Notes: generated by a model from the letters alone, not told the origin. Numbered from the stretch's first letter, positions 1-9,155 are shown. The stretch: 64,000 bases of DNA from Corynebacterium tuberculostearicum (GCF_030503735.1 NZ_CP073096.1:992001-1056000), one strand, 5' to 3'. Made by a program: numbers and translations.

Positions 1-298
1 GGGCGAGGCCGACTACGTCGCGGCCTTCCATCAAGATCGGGATGGTTTCTTCCTGAATGGGGGACGGCTTGGTGAAGCCTACTTTCGCAACAGCCTCCAG
101 AATCCTCTCTGGCAGGCCAAGATGCGCGAACCCCTGGGAGTTGTCGTTGGCTGAATCTTGGGACTCAGCGCCGGTGTCCTCAGAAGTATTCGCAGCCCTG
201 GTGTCCTTGGTGACACCTTGCGAGTTGTCCTGAGATTCCGACTTATTAAAATCTTCCGGCTCGTTGACGCCGCCGGTGGCGTTATCGGTAATGCTCAT
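1..298 (-). CDS. DEAD-box RNA helicase, N-terminal part (runs off left edge)
   Basis: Only the first 99 codons are in the window. The ATG is the complement of 296-298. The first ~55 residues are a polar, acidic, Asn/Ser/Glu-rich disordered leader. It is followed by a Q-motif region reading [19 protein letters not shown] then [20 protein letters not shown], the classic entry to the ATPase core of DEAD-box RNA helicases (Gln of PxPIQ contacts adenine). The window ends just before the Walker A motif. The family unwinds structured RNA in ribosome assembly, mRNA decay and cold adaptation; a DeaD/CsdA-like protein is likely, but the subfamily cannot be set from this fragment. It is divergent from the gene beginning near 378/441, so both promoters must lie in about 299-440. 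Confidence 0.85.
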   Translation of the reverse strand, partial: MSITDNATGGVNEPEDFNKSESQDNSQGVTKDTRAANTSEDTGAESQDSANDNSQGFAHLGLPERILEAVAKVGFTKPSPIQEETIPILMEGRDVVGLA

Positions 299-377
299 TG
301 CTTCACCAACCCTACGCGATTGCAGCCACAAACTCCATTGCGCAGCTCTTCGGCTTTCCTAGCCCAGATTTCCTGCA

Positions 378-1286
378 ATGTTCGAAGCAATTCGAAAACA
401 CCGAAGCGTGGCGTCGCGTCCTTCTTCTAAGGTGCAGTTCATGTCTCATCTACGCCCACGGTTCCTTTACGACCAAGCACGTATCCGTGCCAAGCTAAGT
501 TCGTATCCAGGGTTCAGCACGGAACTGGACGCTCCGGTAGACCTTTATCTGTCCTCGCTGTCTACGGGCCTGATCTACCCCACTAGGCGCAGCCGTCGGC
601 CACAGCATGGCGAGTTTGTACACATTACAGACCGCCGCTTTCACCTAAACCCCGTCTTTCGCATAACTAAGGTGGAGGACAACTTTGAGTTTTATGTGAT
701 GGAGCTAGATCCAGTGCGCTTTCACCGCACTGAATACGCCGCACGTCCAAAACTTCTTAGCCTCGGCAGCGTGGTGGACAACGAGAAAACTACTCACTTT
801 CCGGTGGAGTTTGATTTCGCATCTCGTGGCAAGTTTGTGACTTTTAGTGCCGTCGATAAGCCTAAGGTAGGCCGCCTATACTCCTGCTTTACTTCACGGC
901 CTCGGCACCCTTTATGCCTGCGCATAGAATCCACGGAGGACAACAATGGGCTGGTGCGCGCCCAGGTGAGCGAGGTCTATAGCGACTTTGAACGCGGAGA
1001 AATAAAAGGACCGCGAAAGGACTACGGCCCCGATAACCTCCCCTACCGGCCACCGGCTATCACCCGCACGGACGTAGAGATAGAGCTAGGGCGCTTCCGT
1101 CGCCTCTACGACCCAGAGTCATGGACTGTTCATGGTGCACAAGACGAAGAAACCCTCTTTATGGTAGAAGATCCGGATGGATCGCGGGCGGTCTTTATCA
1201 GCAAAAAAGACGCGTGGCTGCATATGACAAAAGAAAATGGCCGCCGACTATATCAGATAGCGGCGACCTTTCTAAAGGAGCGCTAG
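378..1286 (+). CDS. Protein of unknown function, 302 aa
   Basis: I do not recognise a family. The protein is soluble-looking, rich in Arg, Phe, Tyr and charged residues, with alternating beta-type segments and no signal peptide or membrane span. An alternative start at 441 (MSHLRPRFLY) would give 281 residues; the first 21 residues of the longer form look less protein-like, so the shorter form may be the real one. Base composition is somewhat AT-richer than most neighbours (my visual estimate). It is divergent from the DEAD-box helicase and tail-to-tail with hutI: the two stop codons share the palindromic tetranucleotide CTAG at 1283-1286. Nothing in its context suggests a role in histidine degradation. 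Confidence 0.7.
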   Translation: MFEAIRKHRSVASRPSSKVQFMSHLRPRFLYDQARIRAKLSSYPGFSTELDAPVDLYLSSLSTGLIYPTRRSRRPQHGEFVHITDRRFHLNPVFRITKVEDNFEFYVMELDPVRFHRTEYAARPKLLSLGSVVDNEKTTHFPVEFDFASRGKFVTFSAVDKPKVGRLYSCFTSRPRHPLCLRIESTEDNNGLVRAQVSEVYSDFERGEIKGPRKDYGPDNLPYRPPAITRTDVEIELGRFRRLYDPESWTVHGAQDEETLFMVEDPDGSRAVFISKKDAWLHMTKENGRRLYQIAATFLKER

Positions 1287-2452
1287 GCTCCGGCGATAAA
1301 GGTGCGGTAGCTCAGTGGCATGCCTGGGCGGTAGGCCAAGTGCACGGCGCTGGGGGCGTCGAGCACGTGCAAATCAGCGGCGGCGCCCTCCGCAATGGTG
1401 CCCTTAGCGGGGCGGCCCTGTGGATCGAGGCCATTGCCAACATTGTGGCGGCGCAGGGCGGTCGCACCGCCGGTGGTGGCGGCGTGGATAGCCTCGTCGA
1501 CAGAAAGGTGCTGCTGTAGGACCGCGGTGGTCACGCAGTAGTTCATCGAGGAGGTATAGGACGTGCCGGGGTTGAGATTGGAGGCGATGGCGAGGGTGGC
1601 GCCGGCGTCGAGAAGCTTGCGGCCCGGGGCGAGCGGCTCGCGGGTGGATAGGTCGCAAGCCGGCAACATGGTGGCCACGGTATCGGAGTTGGCCAGCAGC
1701 TCGACATCCTCGTCACTGAGGTAATTGACGTGGTCGACAGACGCTGCACCGAGCTCCACGGCGAGGGCAACGCCTGGCCCCTCGCCCAGCTGGTTGCCGT
1801 GCACGCGCAGGCCAAGGCCCAACTTCTTACCGGCTTCCAGCACGCGGCGGGATTGCTCCTCATTGAACGCGCCCCGCTCGCAGAAGACGTCAATCCACTG
1901 CACGTAGGGAGCAACGCCCTCAAGCATGGGGCCAACGACCTCGTCGAGGTACTCCTCCGCGTCCGCTCCCGGCGGGACCAGGTGTGCACCTAAGAAGGTC
2001 ACGTCATCGACGTGGCGGGAGGCTACCTTGGCGGCCTCCACCTCGGACTCGGTGTTAAGGCCGTAGCCGGTCTTGGTCTCGAAGGTGGTGGTGCCACCGC
2101 GGCGGCCAGCGGCTACGCGGTCCGTCACCAGCTTGTCCAGGCGGTCGGTACCGGCCTGGCGGGTGGCGTCCATGGTCACCGCGATGCCGCCTGCTTCATA
2201 GGAACCGCCGGAGATGCGGGCCTCGAATTCGGCGGAGCGGTCACCGTCGAAGACCATGTGGGTGTGCGAATCTACCCAGCCGGGCAGGACGGCGCGGCCG
2301 CCCAGGTCCACCTTCTCGTCGGCCGCCGGCGCCTCGGAGGCTGGGCCGACCCAGGCGATGGTGCCGGATTGGGCGATAATTGCGGCGTCGTTAAGCGTGC
2401 CGCGCTCGCTGACCGTACGGAGTTCTGAAATTCCGGTAAAAAGTGTGCTCAT
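1283..2452 (-). CDS. hutI: Imidazolonepropionase
   Basis: Third step of histidine degradation: hydrolyses 4-imidazolone-5-propanoate to N-formimidoyl-L-glutamate in the cytoplasm. At 389 aa it is of normal family length. It is an amidohydrolase-fold metalloenzyme: the metal-binding HTHMVFDG motif is near residue 64, with HGNQLGEGPG and DHVNYLS further on, supplying other metal and substrate ligands. Its ATG lies immediately after the hutU stop codon, so hutU and hutI form one leftward transcription unit. Its own stop overlaps the stop of the convergent unknown gene by 4 bp, so no separate terminator fits between them. Confidence 0.96.
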   Translation of the reverse strand: MSTLFTGISELRTVSERGTLNDAAIIAQSGTIAWVGPASEAPAADEKVDLGGRAVLPGWVDSHTHMVFDGDRSAEFEARISGGSYEAGGIAVTMDATRQAGTDRLDKLVTDRVAAGRRGGTTTFETKTGYGLNTESEVEAAKVASRHVDDVTFLGAHLVPPGADAEEYLDEVVGPMLEGVAPYVQWIDVFCERGAFNEEQSRRVLEAGKKLGLGLRVHGNQLGEGPGVALAVELGAASVDHVNYLSDEDVELLANSDTVATMLPACDLSTREPLAPGRKLLDAGATLAIASNLNPGTSYTSSMNYCVTTAVLQQHLSVDEAIHAATTGGATALRRHNVGNGLDPQGRPAKGTIAEGAAADLHVLDAPSAVHLAYRPGMPLSYRTFIAGA

Positions 2453-4129
2453 CTAGTCCCTTGCCTTGAATTCCATTGGAATGCGGACGCCGCGCTCATC
2501 GGCGACCTCCTTCGCGCGAGTGTAGCCGGAATCGACATGGCGGATAACGCCCATGCCCGGGTCATTAGTGAGCACCGCGCGCAGCTTGGCCGCGGCGAGC
2601 TCGGTGCCGTCTGCAACGGTGACCTGGCCTGCGTGGATGGAGCGGCCCATGCCCACGCCACCGCCGTGGTGGAGGGAAACCCAGGTAGCGCCGGAAGATA
2701 CGGCAGTCATGGCATTGAGCAGCGGCCAGTCGGCCACGGCATCGGTGCCATCGAGCATGGCCTCGGTCTCGCGGTATGGGGAGGCAACGGAGCCAGAATC
2801 TAGGTGGTCGCGGCCGATGACAATCGGCGCCTTGATCTTGCCCTCGCGCACGAGGTCGTTGAAGAGCAGGCCGGCCTTGTGGCGCTCGTCGTAGCCCAGC
2901 CAGCAAATGCGCGCAGGCAGACCCTCGAATTCGACGTACTCTTCGGCGGCGTCGAGCCAGTTGTGCAGGTGCTCGTTATCTGGGAAGAGCTCCTTAAGCG
3001 CTTGGTCGGTGACCTTGATATCCTCCGGGTCACCGGAAAGCGCAGCCCAGCGGAAGGGACCCAAGCCCTCGCAGAAGAGCGGACGGATATAGGCCGGAAC
3101 GAAGCCCGGGAATTCGAAAGCACGCTGGTAGCCGGCCTTGCGGGCCTCATCGCGGATGGAGTTGCCGTAGTCAAAGACCTCAGCGCCCTCATCTTGGAAC
3201 TCAACCATGGCCTGGACCTGAGCGGCCATGGATTCGCGGGCCTTCTTGGTAAAGGTGGTTGGGTCTGCCTTGGACTCGTTGTGCCAGTCATCCACGGTAA
3301 TTTCAGAAGGCAGGTAGGACAGCGGGTCGTGTGCGGAGGTCTGGTCCGTGACGATGTCGACGGTAAATTCCCCGGCGCGCTGGCGGCGCAAAACCTCTGG
3401 GAAGACCTCGGCGGCGTTGGCTACCAAGCCAACCGATAGCGGCTTCTTGTTTTCCTTTGCCTCGAGGACCAGCTTGAGGGCCTCGTCGAGGTCGGTGACT
3501 ACCTCGTCCAGGTAGCGCTTGTGCTGGCGGCGCTTCAGGCGGGTCTCGTCCACGTCCACGATGAGGCAGGCGCCGCCGTTGAGGGTGACAGACAGCGGCT
3601 GTGCGCCGCCCATGCCACCGCAGCCACCGGTCAGGGTGAAGGTGCCGGCCAGGCTGCCGCCAAAGCGCTTCTTGGCCACGGCCGCGAAGGTCTCGAAGGT
3701 GCCCTGCAGGATGCCCTGGGTGGCGATGTAGATCCAGGAACCGGCCGTCATCTGGCCGTACATCATGAGACCCTCATCCTCGAGCTTGCGGAAGTGCTCC
3801 CAGTTAGCCCAATCTCCTACGAGGTTGGAGTTAGCAATAAGCACGCGCGGTGCCCACTCATTGGTCTTCCAGATGCCCACCGGCTTGCCGGACTGCACCA
3901 GCAGCGTCTCATCGGACTCGAGGTCTTTGAGGGATTCTACGATGGCGTCAAAGGCTTCCCAGCTGCGCGCTGCACGGCCGGTGCCACCGTAGACCACGAG
4001 GTCCTCGGGGCGCTCAGCAACCTCGGGGTCGAGGTTATTCATGAGCATGCGCAAGGGCGCTTCGGTCTGCCAAGACTTGGCGGACAATTCGGTTCCGCGC
4101 GGCGCGCGTACTTCGCGTGGTTGAGACAT
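2453..4129 (-). CDS. hutU: Urocanate hydratase
   Basis: Second step of histidine degradation: adds water to urocanate to give 4-imidazolone-5-propanoate, using tightly bound NAD+ as an electrophile. The 558 residues match the family's usual ~550-560. The glycine-rich NAD-binding segment [14 protein letters not shown] and the conserved block around [15 protein letters not shown] are both present. I chose the ATG at 4129 ([10 protein letters not shown]) because a GAAAGGAAG Shine-Dalgarno precedes it; the frame stays open to 4165 but adds only a basic, unlikely 12-residue extension. First gene of the hutU-hutI unit; the upstream region to ~4300 holds inverted repeats that may be operators. Confidence 0.96.
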   Translation of the reverse strand: MSQPREVRAPRGTELSAKSWQTEAPLRMLMNNLDPEVAERPEDLVVYGGTGRAARSWEAFDAIVESLKDLESDETLLVQSGKPVGIWKTNEWAPRVLIANSNLVGDWANWEHFRKLEDEGLMMYGQMTAGSWIYIATQGILQGTFETFAAVAKKRFGGSLAGTFTLTGGCGGMGGAQPLSVTLNGGACLIVDVDETRLKRRQHKRYLDEVVTDLDEALKLVLEAKENKKPLSVGLVANAAEVFPEVLRRQRAGEFTVDIVTDQTSAHDPLSYLPSEITVDDWHNESKADPTTFTKKARESMAAQVQAMVEFQDEGAEVFDYGNSIRDEARKAGYQRAFEFPGFVPAYIRPLFCEGLGPFRWAALSGDPEDIKVTDQALKELFPDNEHLHNWLDAAEEYVEFEGLPARICWLGYDERHKAGLLFNDLVREGKIKAPIVIGRDHLDSGSVASPYRETEAMLDGTDAVADWPLLNAMTAVSSGATWVSLHHGGGVGMGRSIHAGQVTVADGTELAAAKLRAVLTNDPGMGVIRHVDSGYTRAKEVADERGVRIPMEFKARD

Positions 4130-4271
4130 GGCTTCCTTTCGTCGTGCTTTTCGACGCCCTTCCAAGCCCCCTAGGCCGGTTTCCCGGGGCTGTCCCCGAG
4201 GGCTTGCTCGGCGTCACATGTCATAAGGTACTGTGACCCAGCTCTGTGCACCATGCCACACAAACCCTAAC

Positions 4272-4289
4272 TGTCTCGCATATGAGACA
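4272..4289. promoter_or_regulatory. Near-perfect 18-bp palindrome, candidate operator
   Basis: TGTCTCGCA followed by TATGAGACA forms an inverted repeat with one mismatched pair. It lies in the divergent gap between hutU (start 4129) and the SGNH-hydrolase lipoprotein (start 4308/4317). The TGTC...GACA ends recall the perfect palindrome TGTCGCGCGACA upstream of hutH at 7342-7353. It could serve either gene. The assignment to a hut regulator is inference. Confidence 0.4.
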
Positions 4290-4316
4290 ACCCCACAATG
4301 ATCTAGGATGGCCTGC

Positions 4317-5102
4317 ATGCGTCGGTTCATCCCCCTCCTTTCCGTGGCCCTTCTCGCCGCTTGTTCCACCCCCGCCGAGGAGCCACAGCCACCCCACTAC
4401 GTAGCGCTGGGAGATTCCTATGCGGCCATGGGCTCGACCACACTACCGCTCGATCCGCCCAATACCTGCGTGCGCGCACAAGATTCCTACCCCGAACTCG
4501 CAGCCAAGGAGATGGATGCGGAGCTCACCAATGTTGCCTGCCAGGGCGCTAGCACCCTCGACGTACTCTCCTCAGCCGGCGAGCACCCCGCCCAGGTGGA
4601 CGCCCTGCGGGAAGACACCGACCTGGTAAGCCTATCCATCGGCGGCAATGACGCCAGCTTCGTGCGGCTTACCCAGTGCGTCACGGACGATATTTGCCAG
4701 GCGGAATCCGGCCCGCAGATAGACATGGAAATTCGCGATCTCCCCCGCCGGCTCGACAAGGTCTATGAGGAAATCCACCACCGCTCCCCCGATGCGAAGG
4801 TCCTTGCCACCGGCTACCTCCCCCTTATCAAGCACGGGGAGACCTGCCCCTACATAGAAAAAATCCCGGCCAGCGACCGGGAGTGGTTGGCAGAGTCCAT
4901 CGAGCGCATCAATCAGGCAGTGCGCGAGGCCTCCGAGCGCCATGGGGCTACTTACGTGCTTGCCGACGCCGCCCTAGACCACACCGCCTGTTCCCCCTCG
5001 CCGTGGGTAGACTTTACAGGAAAGGAGACCGATTCCTTTCCCATGCACCCCACGCACGCGGGCCAGCAGGCCATGGCCCAAGCTCTACGCGCTGCCCTCT
5101 AG
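4317..5102 (+). CDS. Secreted SGNH/GDSL-family hydrolase, lipoprotein
   Basis: Predicted exported esterase or lipase anchored as a lipoprotein. Residues 1-16 form a short basic-hydrophobic signal ending in a lipobox (LLAAC), whose Cys would be lipidated. The SGNH landmarks follow: block I YVALGDSYAA (nucleophile Ser), block III SIGGNDASF (oxyanion Gly/Asn), and a C-terminal MHPTHAG supplying the catalytic His. Several cysteines suggest disulfides. I start at the ATG at 4317 (MRRFIP); 4308 adds three residues and is equally possible. The gene interrupts the hut cluster and ends tail-to-tail with the flavin-reductase-like gene, overlapping it by about 18 bp. Substrate unknown; relatives act on lipids or acylated sugars. 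Confidence 0.85.
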   Translation: MRRFIPLLSVALLAACSTPAEEPQPPHYVALGDSYAAMGSTTLPLDPPNTCVRAQDSYPELAAKEMDAELTNVACQGASTLDVLSSAGEHPAQVDALREDTDLVSLSIGGNDASFVRLTQCVTDDICQAESGPQIDMEIRDLPRRLDKVYEEIHHRSPDAKVLATGYLPLIKHGETCPYIEKIPASDREWLAESIERINQAVREASERHGATYVLADAALDHTACSPSPWVDFTGKETDSFPMHPTHAGQQAMAQALRAAL

Positions 5103-5747
5103 TCCGGCGCGCGCGGCGTCATCGGAACCGGGCACGCGCATCTCGAATTTTTCTGTGACCACGGTGTAGTCAAAGTAGCCCATGCGCGCGACGGGCTTAA
5201 TCTTGAGGATGTCAAGCTTGCCGTCCTCGTCGATAACAGATTCATCGATGTGAATGGTCTCAACATCGGCCACCACGAGGTCGATCCTGCCCACCTTGGA
5301 ATTGCCAGGCACACGCAGCGTGGTCTTGTACTGGCACTCGAACTTCACCGGCGATTCTTTCACCATGGGAATGCGGTAGTTGTCCGCATATTCCTTGGTA
5401 ACGGACAGGCGGTCCCACTCGCTGTCGCCATAGTCGAGCACCTGGGCGGATTTATTGACTTCCTCGCGTAGGTCATAGGTGGCCATATTCCACACGAACC
5501 AGCCGGTTTCTTCTGCATTGAGGACCGTGTCCTTCCGGCGACCATCCGGGTACTGGTTAGCCGAGAACATCACCATGGGTGGATCGAAGGTGAGATTTTG
5601 CCACTGGCTATAGGGGGCGATGTTTTCGCGACCTTGGCCATCAACACTAGAAAGCCAACCAATGGGCCGCGGAACCGTGCTCGCCTTAAACGGCGAAAAT
5701 GGCAAGGGGTTAGGTTCAGATTGCGGGTGCCAAGAGATGATCGACAT
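5085..5747 (-). CDS. Flavin reductase-like FMN-binding protein
   Basis: A 220-aa protein of the flavin-reductase-like split-barrel family (DIM6/NTAB type), which binds FMN and can reduce it or supply it to partner oxygenases. The supporting blocks are STVPRPIGWLSSVDGQG and NIAPYSQWQNLTFDPPMVMF near the N terminus, then NAEETGWFVWNMATYDLREEVNKSA cut here as NAEETGWFVWNMATYDLREE. I chose the ATG at 5747 (MSIISWHP) because it follows the hutH stop (5749-5751) by a single base; a longer form to 5768 would overlap hutH. It is almost certainly co-transcribed with hutH, although no step of the standard hut pathway needs a flavin reductase. Specific function unknown. Confidence 0.85.
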   Translation of the reverse strand: MSIISWHPQSEPNPLPFSPFKASTVPRPIGWLSSVDGQGRENIAPYSQWQNLTFDPPMVMFSANQYPDGRRKDTVLNAEETGWFVWNMATYDLREEVNKSAQVLDYGDSEWDRLSVTKEYADNYRIPMVKESPVKFECQYKTTLRVPGNSKVGRIDLVVADVETIHIDESVIDEDGKLDILKIKPVARMGYFDYTVVTEKFEMRVPGSDDAARAGLEGSA

Positions 5748-5748
5748 A

Positions 5749-7302
5749 TTAATCACGCAGCTTTCCAATTGCAGTTTCGACGGCCTCTAGTAAGACGCCG
5801 TCCTTTACTAGGCGTACTGTCTCCTCGATTTCCGGGGAGAGGTAGCGGTCCACGCCTAGGCCCTCGACGGTCTCGCGCAGCTTCTCAATCACCGCGCCAG
5901 TGCCCTTGGCCGGGGCGCCTTCGCGCATGTCGATGGCGCGGGCCGCGGTGAGGATCTCCACGGCCAGCACGCGCTGCAGTCCGTCGACGGCCTTGCGCAG
6001 CTTGCGGGCTGCAGACCAGCCCATGGACACGTGGTCTTCCTGCATGGCCGAAGACGGAATGGAATCAGCCGAGGAGGGGTTAGCCAGGCGCTTCATTTCG
6101 CTCACGATGCCGGCCTGGGCGTACTGGGCGATCATGTGTCCGGAGTCGACACCAGGATCTGCGGCAAGAAAGGCATTCAGCCCGCGATTGCGCGCCGGGT
6201 CCAAGAAGCGGTCCGTGCGGCGCTCGGAAATCGAGGCTAAGTCCGCAGTGACGATGGCGAGGAAATCGAGCGCGTAGGCCACCGGCGCGCCGTGGAAATT
6301 GCCGTTAGAGACCACGCGGCCGTCCTTGGCCACCACCGGGTTGTCCACCGCGGCGGCGAGCTCGCGCTCCGCCACCTGGGCAGTATGCGCCAAGGTATCG
6401 CGGAAGCCTCCGGCCACCTGCGGGGCGCACCGCACAGAGTAGGCATCTTGCACCTGGTTCTTTTTGAAATCTTCTAGCGCGAATTCCAAGATCTGCGAAC
6501 CTTCCGCCACCTGGAGGATATTCGCAGCAGCAGCGGCCTGGCCTGGGTGCGGGCGCAGCTGCTGCAGGTCATCCGCAAAGACCACGAGGGTACCCAGGAG
6601 GCCTTCTACGGTCATGGCGGCGGCAATATCGGCGGTCTTTGCTGCCGCGCGTAGATCCGTAATGGCCAGACAAAGCTGGCCGAGCATGCCATCGGTGCCG
6701 TTGATAAGCGCAAGGCCTTCCTTCTCGCGCAGCTGCAGCGGTTCGATGCCCGCTGCGGCAAGGGCCGAACCTGCATCCTGCAACTCGCCGTTTACGCGCA
6801 CCTCGCCCTCGCCCAGTAGGGCCAGCGCGCAGTGAGCCAGCGGCGCCAAGTCACCGGAGCAGCCCAGCGAGCCGTACTCGCGCACCACCGGAACGATATC
6901 GGCGTTAAGCGCCTTGGCGTAGGTTTCTACCACTACGGGGCGCACACCGGTGCGGCCGGTGCACAGGGTGGACAGGCGCAGCAGCATCAGTGCGCGAATG
7001 ACTTCTTCTTCCACCTCCGGGCCGGTGCCCGCAGCGTGCGAACGCACAAGGGAAAGCTGCAGTTGTGCACGCATCTCTTCTGGGATATGGCGGCGAGCGA
7101 GCGCGCCAAAGCCGGTGGAGATGCCATACACCGGGGTGGGATCCTGTGCTAGTTCTTCCACGCGCTCGCGGGTAGCTGCCACCTCTTCTAGAGCTTCGGG
7201 AGCAATTTCCACCATCGCCCCATAGCGGGCAACAGCCACGACATCTTCGATGCTCAACGCACCGACATTCACGATGACGGTGGTTGGATAGGCGTTAGGC
7301 AT
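5749..7302 (-). CDS. hutH: Histidine ammonia-lyase
   Basis: First step of histidine degradation: non-oxidative deamination of L-histidine to trans-urocanate. The 517 residues are normal for the family. The MIO prosthetic group forms autocatalytically from a tripeptide in the block GSLGCSGDLAPLAH; here it reads Cys-Ser-Gly rather than the textbook Ala-Ser-Gly, a variant that from memory also occurs in other actinobacterial histidases. Early Tyr of PVYGISTGFGALA and the later SSADSIPSSAMQEDHVSMG block are intact. A strong AAAGGAGG ribosome-binding site sits 6 nt before the ATG. The flavin-reductase-like gene follows at 1 nt. A motif shared with the YjiH-type gene lies 41 nt upstream. Confidence 0.97.
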   Translation of the reverse strand: MPNAYPTTVIVNVGALSIEDVVAVARYGAMVEIAPEALEEVAATRERVEELAQDPTPVYGISTGFGALARRHIPEEMRAQLQLSLVRSHAAGTGPEVEEEVIRALMLLRLSTLCTGRTGVRPVVVETYAKALNADIVPVVREYGSLGCSGDLAPLAHCALALLGEGEVRVNGELQDAGSALAAAGIEPLQLREKEGLALINGTDGMLGQLCLAITDLRAAAKTADIAAAMTVEGLLGTLVVFADDLQQLRPHPGQAAAAANILQVAEGSQILEFALEDFKKNQVQDAYSVRCAPQVAGGFRDTLAHTAQVAERELAAAVDNPVVAKDGRVVSNGNFHGAPVAYALDFLAIVTADLASISERRTDRFLDPARNRGLNAFLAADPGVDSGHMIAQYAQAGIVSEMKRLANPSSADSIPSSAMQEDHVSMGWSAARKLRKAVDGLQRVLAVEILTAARAIDMREGAPAKGTGAVIEKLRETVEGLGVDRYLSPEIEETVRLVKDGVLLEAVETAIGKLRD

Positions 7303-7341
7303 GGCAAACCTCCTTTAAATAAGGGATTAATAACTTCGATG

Positions 7342-7353
7342 TGTCGCGCGACA
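7342..7353. promoter_or_regulatory. Perfect 12-bp palindrome upstream of hutH
   Basis: TGTCGCGCGACA, a perfect palindrome in the 77-bp gap between the start of hutH and the end of the IclR-type regulator gene. It overlaps the larger motif at 7344-7364. A candidate operator for the local regulator; the binding protein is inference. Confidence 0.4.
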
Positions 7354-7364
7354 GCCTAACGCGA
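7344..7364 (-). promoter_or_regulatory. 21-bp motif shared by hutH and YjiH-gene upstream regions
   Basis: The segment 7344-7364 (TCGCGCGACAGCCTAACGCG plus A) matches 11079-11099 at 18 of 21 positions. Each copy ends 40-41 nt before the start codon of its leftward gene, hutH and the YjiH-type gene respectively. The ends TCGCG and CGCGA form an inverted repeat. Identical placement argues for a common promoter or operator. Confidence 0.5.
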
Positions 7365-7379
7365 TGAATGTATGCTACC

Positions 7380-8124
7380 TCACTTTTTGCGATTGCGGTA
7401 CATTTTGGCCGCTACCTTGTCCGAGACCTCCAGCAAAGCTCGAATGGCGGCGTCTACCTTCGCATCCGACGTCCTCACCGGATACGTCACCGCTACCGCC
7501 GCTGCTGGACGGTCCAAATGATCCAGGATGGGTACCGCCACAGAGGCCTGACCGCGAGTAATTTCTTCAATCTCCTGGTCCCACCCACGTGCAGCTACCA
7601 AACTCAAGCGTTCTTTCAACGCGGTAAAGCCGCTACCTCCCGCAGTATCAAAGGCGGCGCGCACCTCCGCATCAGGCAGATGTGCCAGCATCACACGCCC
7701 GGACGCCGTCTTATGTGACTGCAGGCGCACACCTACCTCGGTCACCAAGGATGTGGCCCCCACCGCACGCACCTCCTGCAGATACAAAATTTCCGATCCA
7801 GCCATACGTGACAGATGCCCCGATCCACCCACCAGTGCCGCACACTGTTCCAAGTCTCGAGTAGCCATGCGCACCAAGGGTTGCTGCGTCACGTAGGCCG
7901 AGGCCATGGAATACGCAGCCAGACCCAGGCCATAGGTTTTATGCTCCGGCAAATGAGCCACAAAACCAGCATCAACCATCTCCGCCAGCAGGTGGTATGT
8001 AGATGAACGCGGCAGGTTGAGCTCACCTTGGATGCGGGCAGCAGAAATAGGGACGTCGATGGTGGATAAAAGCTTGAGGATCTCCATCGCGTGACGCGCC
8101 GCGGGGACTCTGTTGGTACTCACG
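7380..8124 (-). CDS. hutR: IclR-family transcriptional regulator, probable hut regulator
   Basis: An N-terminal winged helix (about residues 5-65; recognition region ARIQGELNLPRSSTYHLLAE) is followed by the IclR effector-binding domain (about 80-245, with the LYLQEV and GRVMLAHLPD blocks). I start at the GTG at 8124 (VSTNRVPAARHAMEIL). The frame stays open to 8177, but that form would run close against the divergent hutG start. Position inside the hut cluster, divergent from hutG and downstream of the hutH promoter region, makes control of histidine catabolism likely. An IclR-type HutR is known in Corynebacterium resistens. I do not see an exact copy of the operator I recall for that protein, so the symbol is by context. 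Confidence 0.85.
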
Positions 8125-8137
8125 CTTAGTGATTGTA

Positions 8138-8153
8138 GGCAGAGTTTCCTGCC
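8138..8153. promoter_or_regulatory. Inverted repeat in hutR-hutG intergenic region
   Basis: GGCAG and CTGCC separated by AGTTTC lie between the GTG of the IclR gene (8124) and the ATG of hutG (8186). The position suits an operator controlling both divergent genes. The arms are only 5 bp, so chance is not excluded. Confidence 0.25.
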
Positions 8154-8185
8154 ACACGCCGCGGTTTTACCTAACATCGATAACC

Positions 8186-9118
8186 ATGAACACAGAAAAA
8201 GCTGAACTTTTCACCCCCGCCCCCGAATGGTCCGGTCGCTCCGATGGCCCAGGCCCAGAGCATGCCCGCTGGCATAGCGTTATCAATCAGTCCACTGAAT
8301 CCCCCGCCCCAGTAACCCTCCTAGGCTTTGCGTCTGATGAAGGCGTCCTGCGCAATGGCGGCCGCCAAGGTGCTGCGGCAGGCCCCGCCGCGCTGCGTTC
8401 CGCGCTTGGCTCCTTGGCGGTGCACCATGAGCATGCGCTTGCCGACGCCGGCACCATCACCACCCAGGCCGATGACCTCGACGGTGCTCACAATGCTCTT
8501 TCCGATAAAGTGCAGGAACTCGTCGCGGCCGGCAGCCTGCCCATCGTCCTCGGAGGCGGGCACGAGACTGCCTTTGGCTCCCACCGCGGCCTCTACCGCG
8601 CGGTAGGTGCCACCAAGATCATTAACCTGGACGCCCACTTCGATCTACGCCGCGCGGACCAAGCCACCTCCGGCACCCCGTTCAAGCAGATTTCGGAGCT
8701 CACCGACGACTTCGACTACACCGTGTTGGGCATCTCCCGCCCCAATAACACCGCCGTGCTTTTCGACGAGGCAAAGAGCCTAAACGTCGCCATCACCCTG
8801 GACGAGGAACTAGTCAACCTGACCCCAGGCGAGTGCGCTGAGCTAGCCGCCAAGGCTACCGAGGGCAAGGACAAGGTCCACCTGTCCATCGACCTCGATG
8901 TGCTGCCGGCGTCCACCGCGCCGGGCGTATCTGCCCCAGCTTCCCTGGGTGTGAGCTGTGAGCGCATCCGCGCCATGGCTGTAGCCATCGCGCAGACCGG
9001 CAAGCTGGCCTTGGTGGACATCGTCGAGCTTAACCCCACCTTTGACATTGATAATCGCACCGCCAAGGCAGCGGCGCGGCTTATCGATGACATCGTCACG
9101 GCACACGTCACTAGCTAA
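8186..9118 (+). CDS. hutG: Formimidoylglutamase
   Basis: Last step of this hut route: hydrolyses N-formimidoyl-L-glutamate to L-glutamate and formamide. It is an arginase/ureohydrolase-fold protein with a di-manganese centre. Metal-ligand motifs are in order: GGGHETAFGSHRG, NLDAHFDLR and LSIDLDVLPASTAPG. The ATG at 8186 gives 310 residues, typical of the family; the open frame back to 8129 would overlap the regulator's promoter region. The presence of HutG and absence of a HutF-type deiminase indicates the four-enzyme pathway. Divergent from the IclR regulator. Confidence 0.95.
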   Translation: MNTEKAELFTPAPEWSGRSDGPGPEHARWHSVINQSTESPAPVTLLGFASDEGVLRNGGRQGAAAGPAALRSALGSLAVHHEHALADAGTITTQADDLDGAHNALSDKVQELVAAGSLPIVLGGGHETAFGSHRGLYRAVGATKIINLDAHFDLRRADQATSGTPFKQISELTDDFDYTVLGISRPNNTAVLFDEAKSLNVAITLDEELVNLTPGECAELAAKATEGKDKVHLSIDLDVLPASTAPGVSAPASLGVSCERIRAMAVAIAQTGKLALVDIVELNPTFDIDNRTAKAAARLIDDIVTAHVTS

Positions 9119-9155
9119 ACGCCAACGGCGTTGGGGCTTAGCTGGGCCGTGCGGT

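Noticed and set aside
2804..4174. Plus-strand open frames opposite hutU (211 and 217 codons)
   Set aside because: Mirror frames of hutU with no recognisable domains; hutU is complete and conserved.
9122..9134. CCAACG-G-CGTTGG as a terminator after hutG
   Set aside because: The stem is only 6 bp around one base, with no room for a loop and no T-run nearby; too weak to call.
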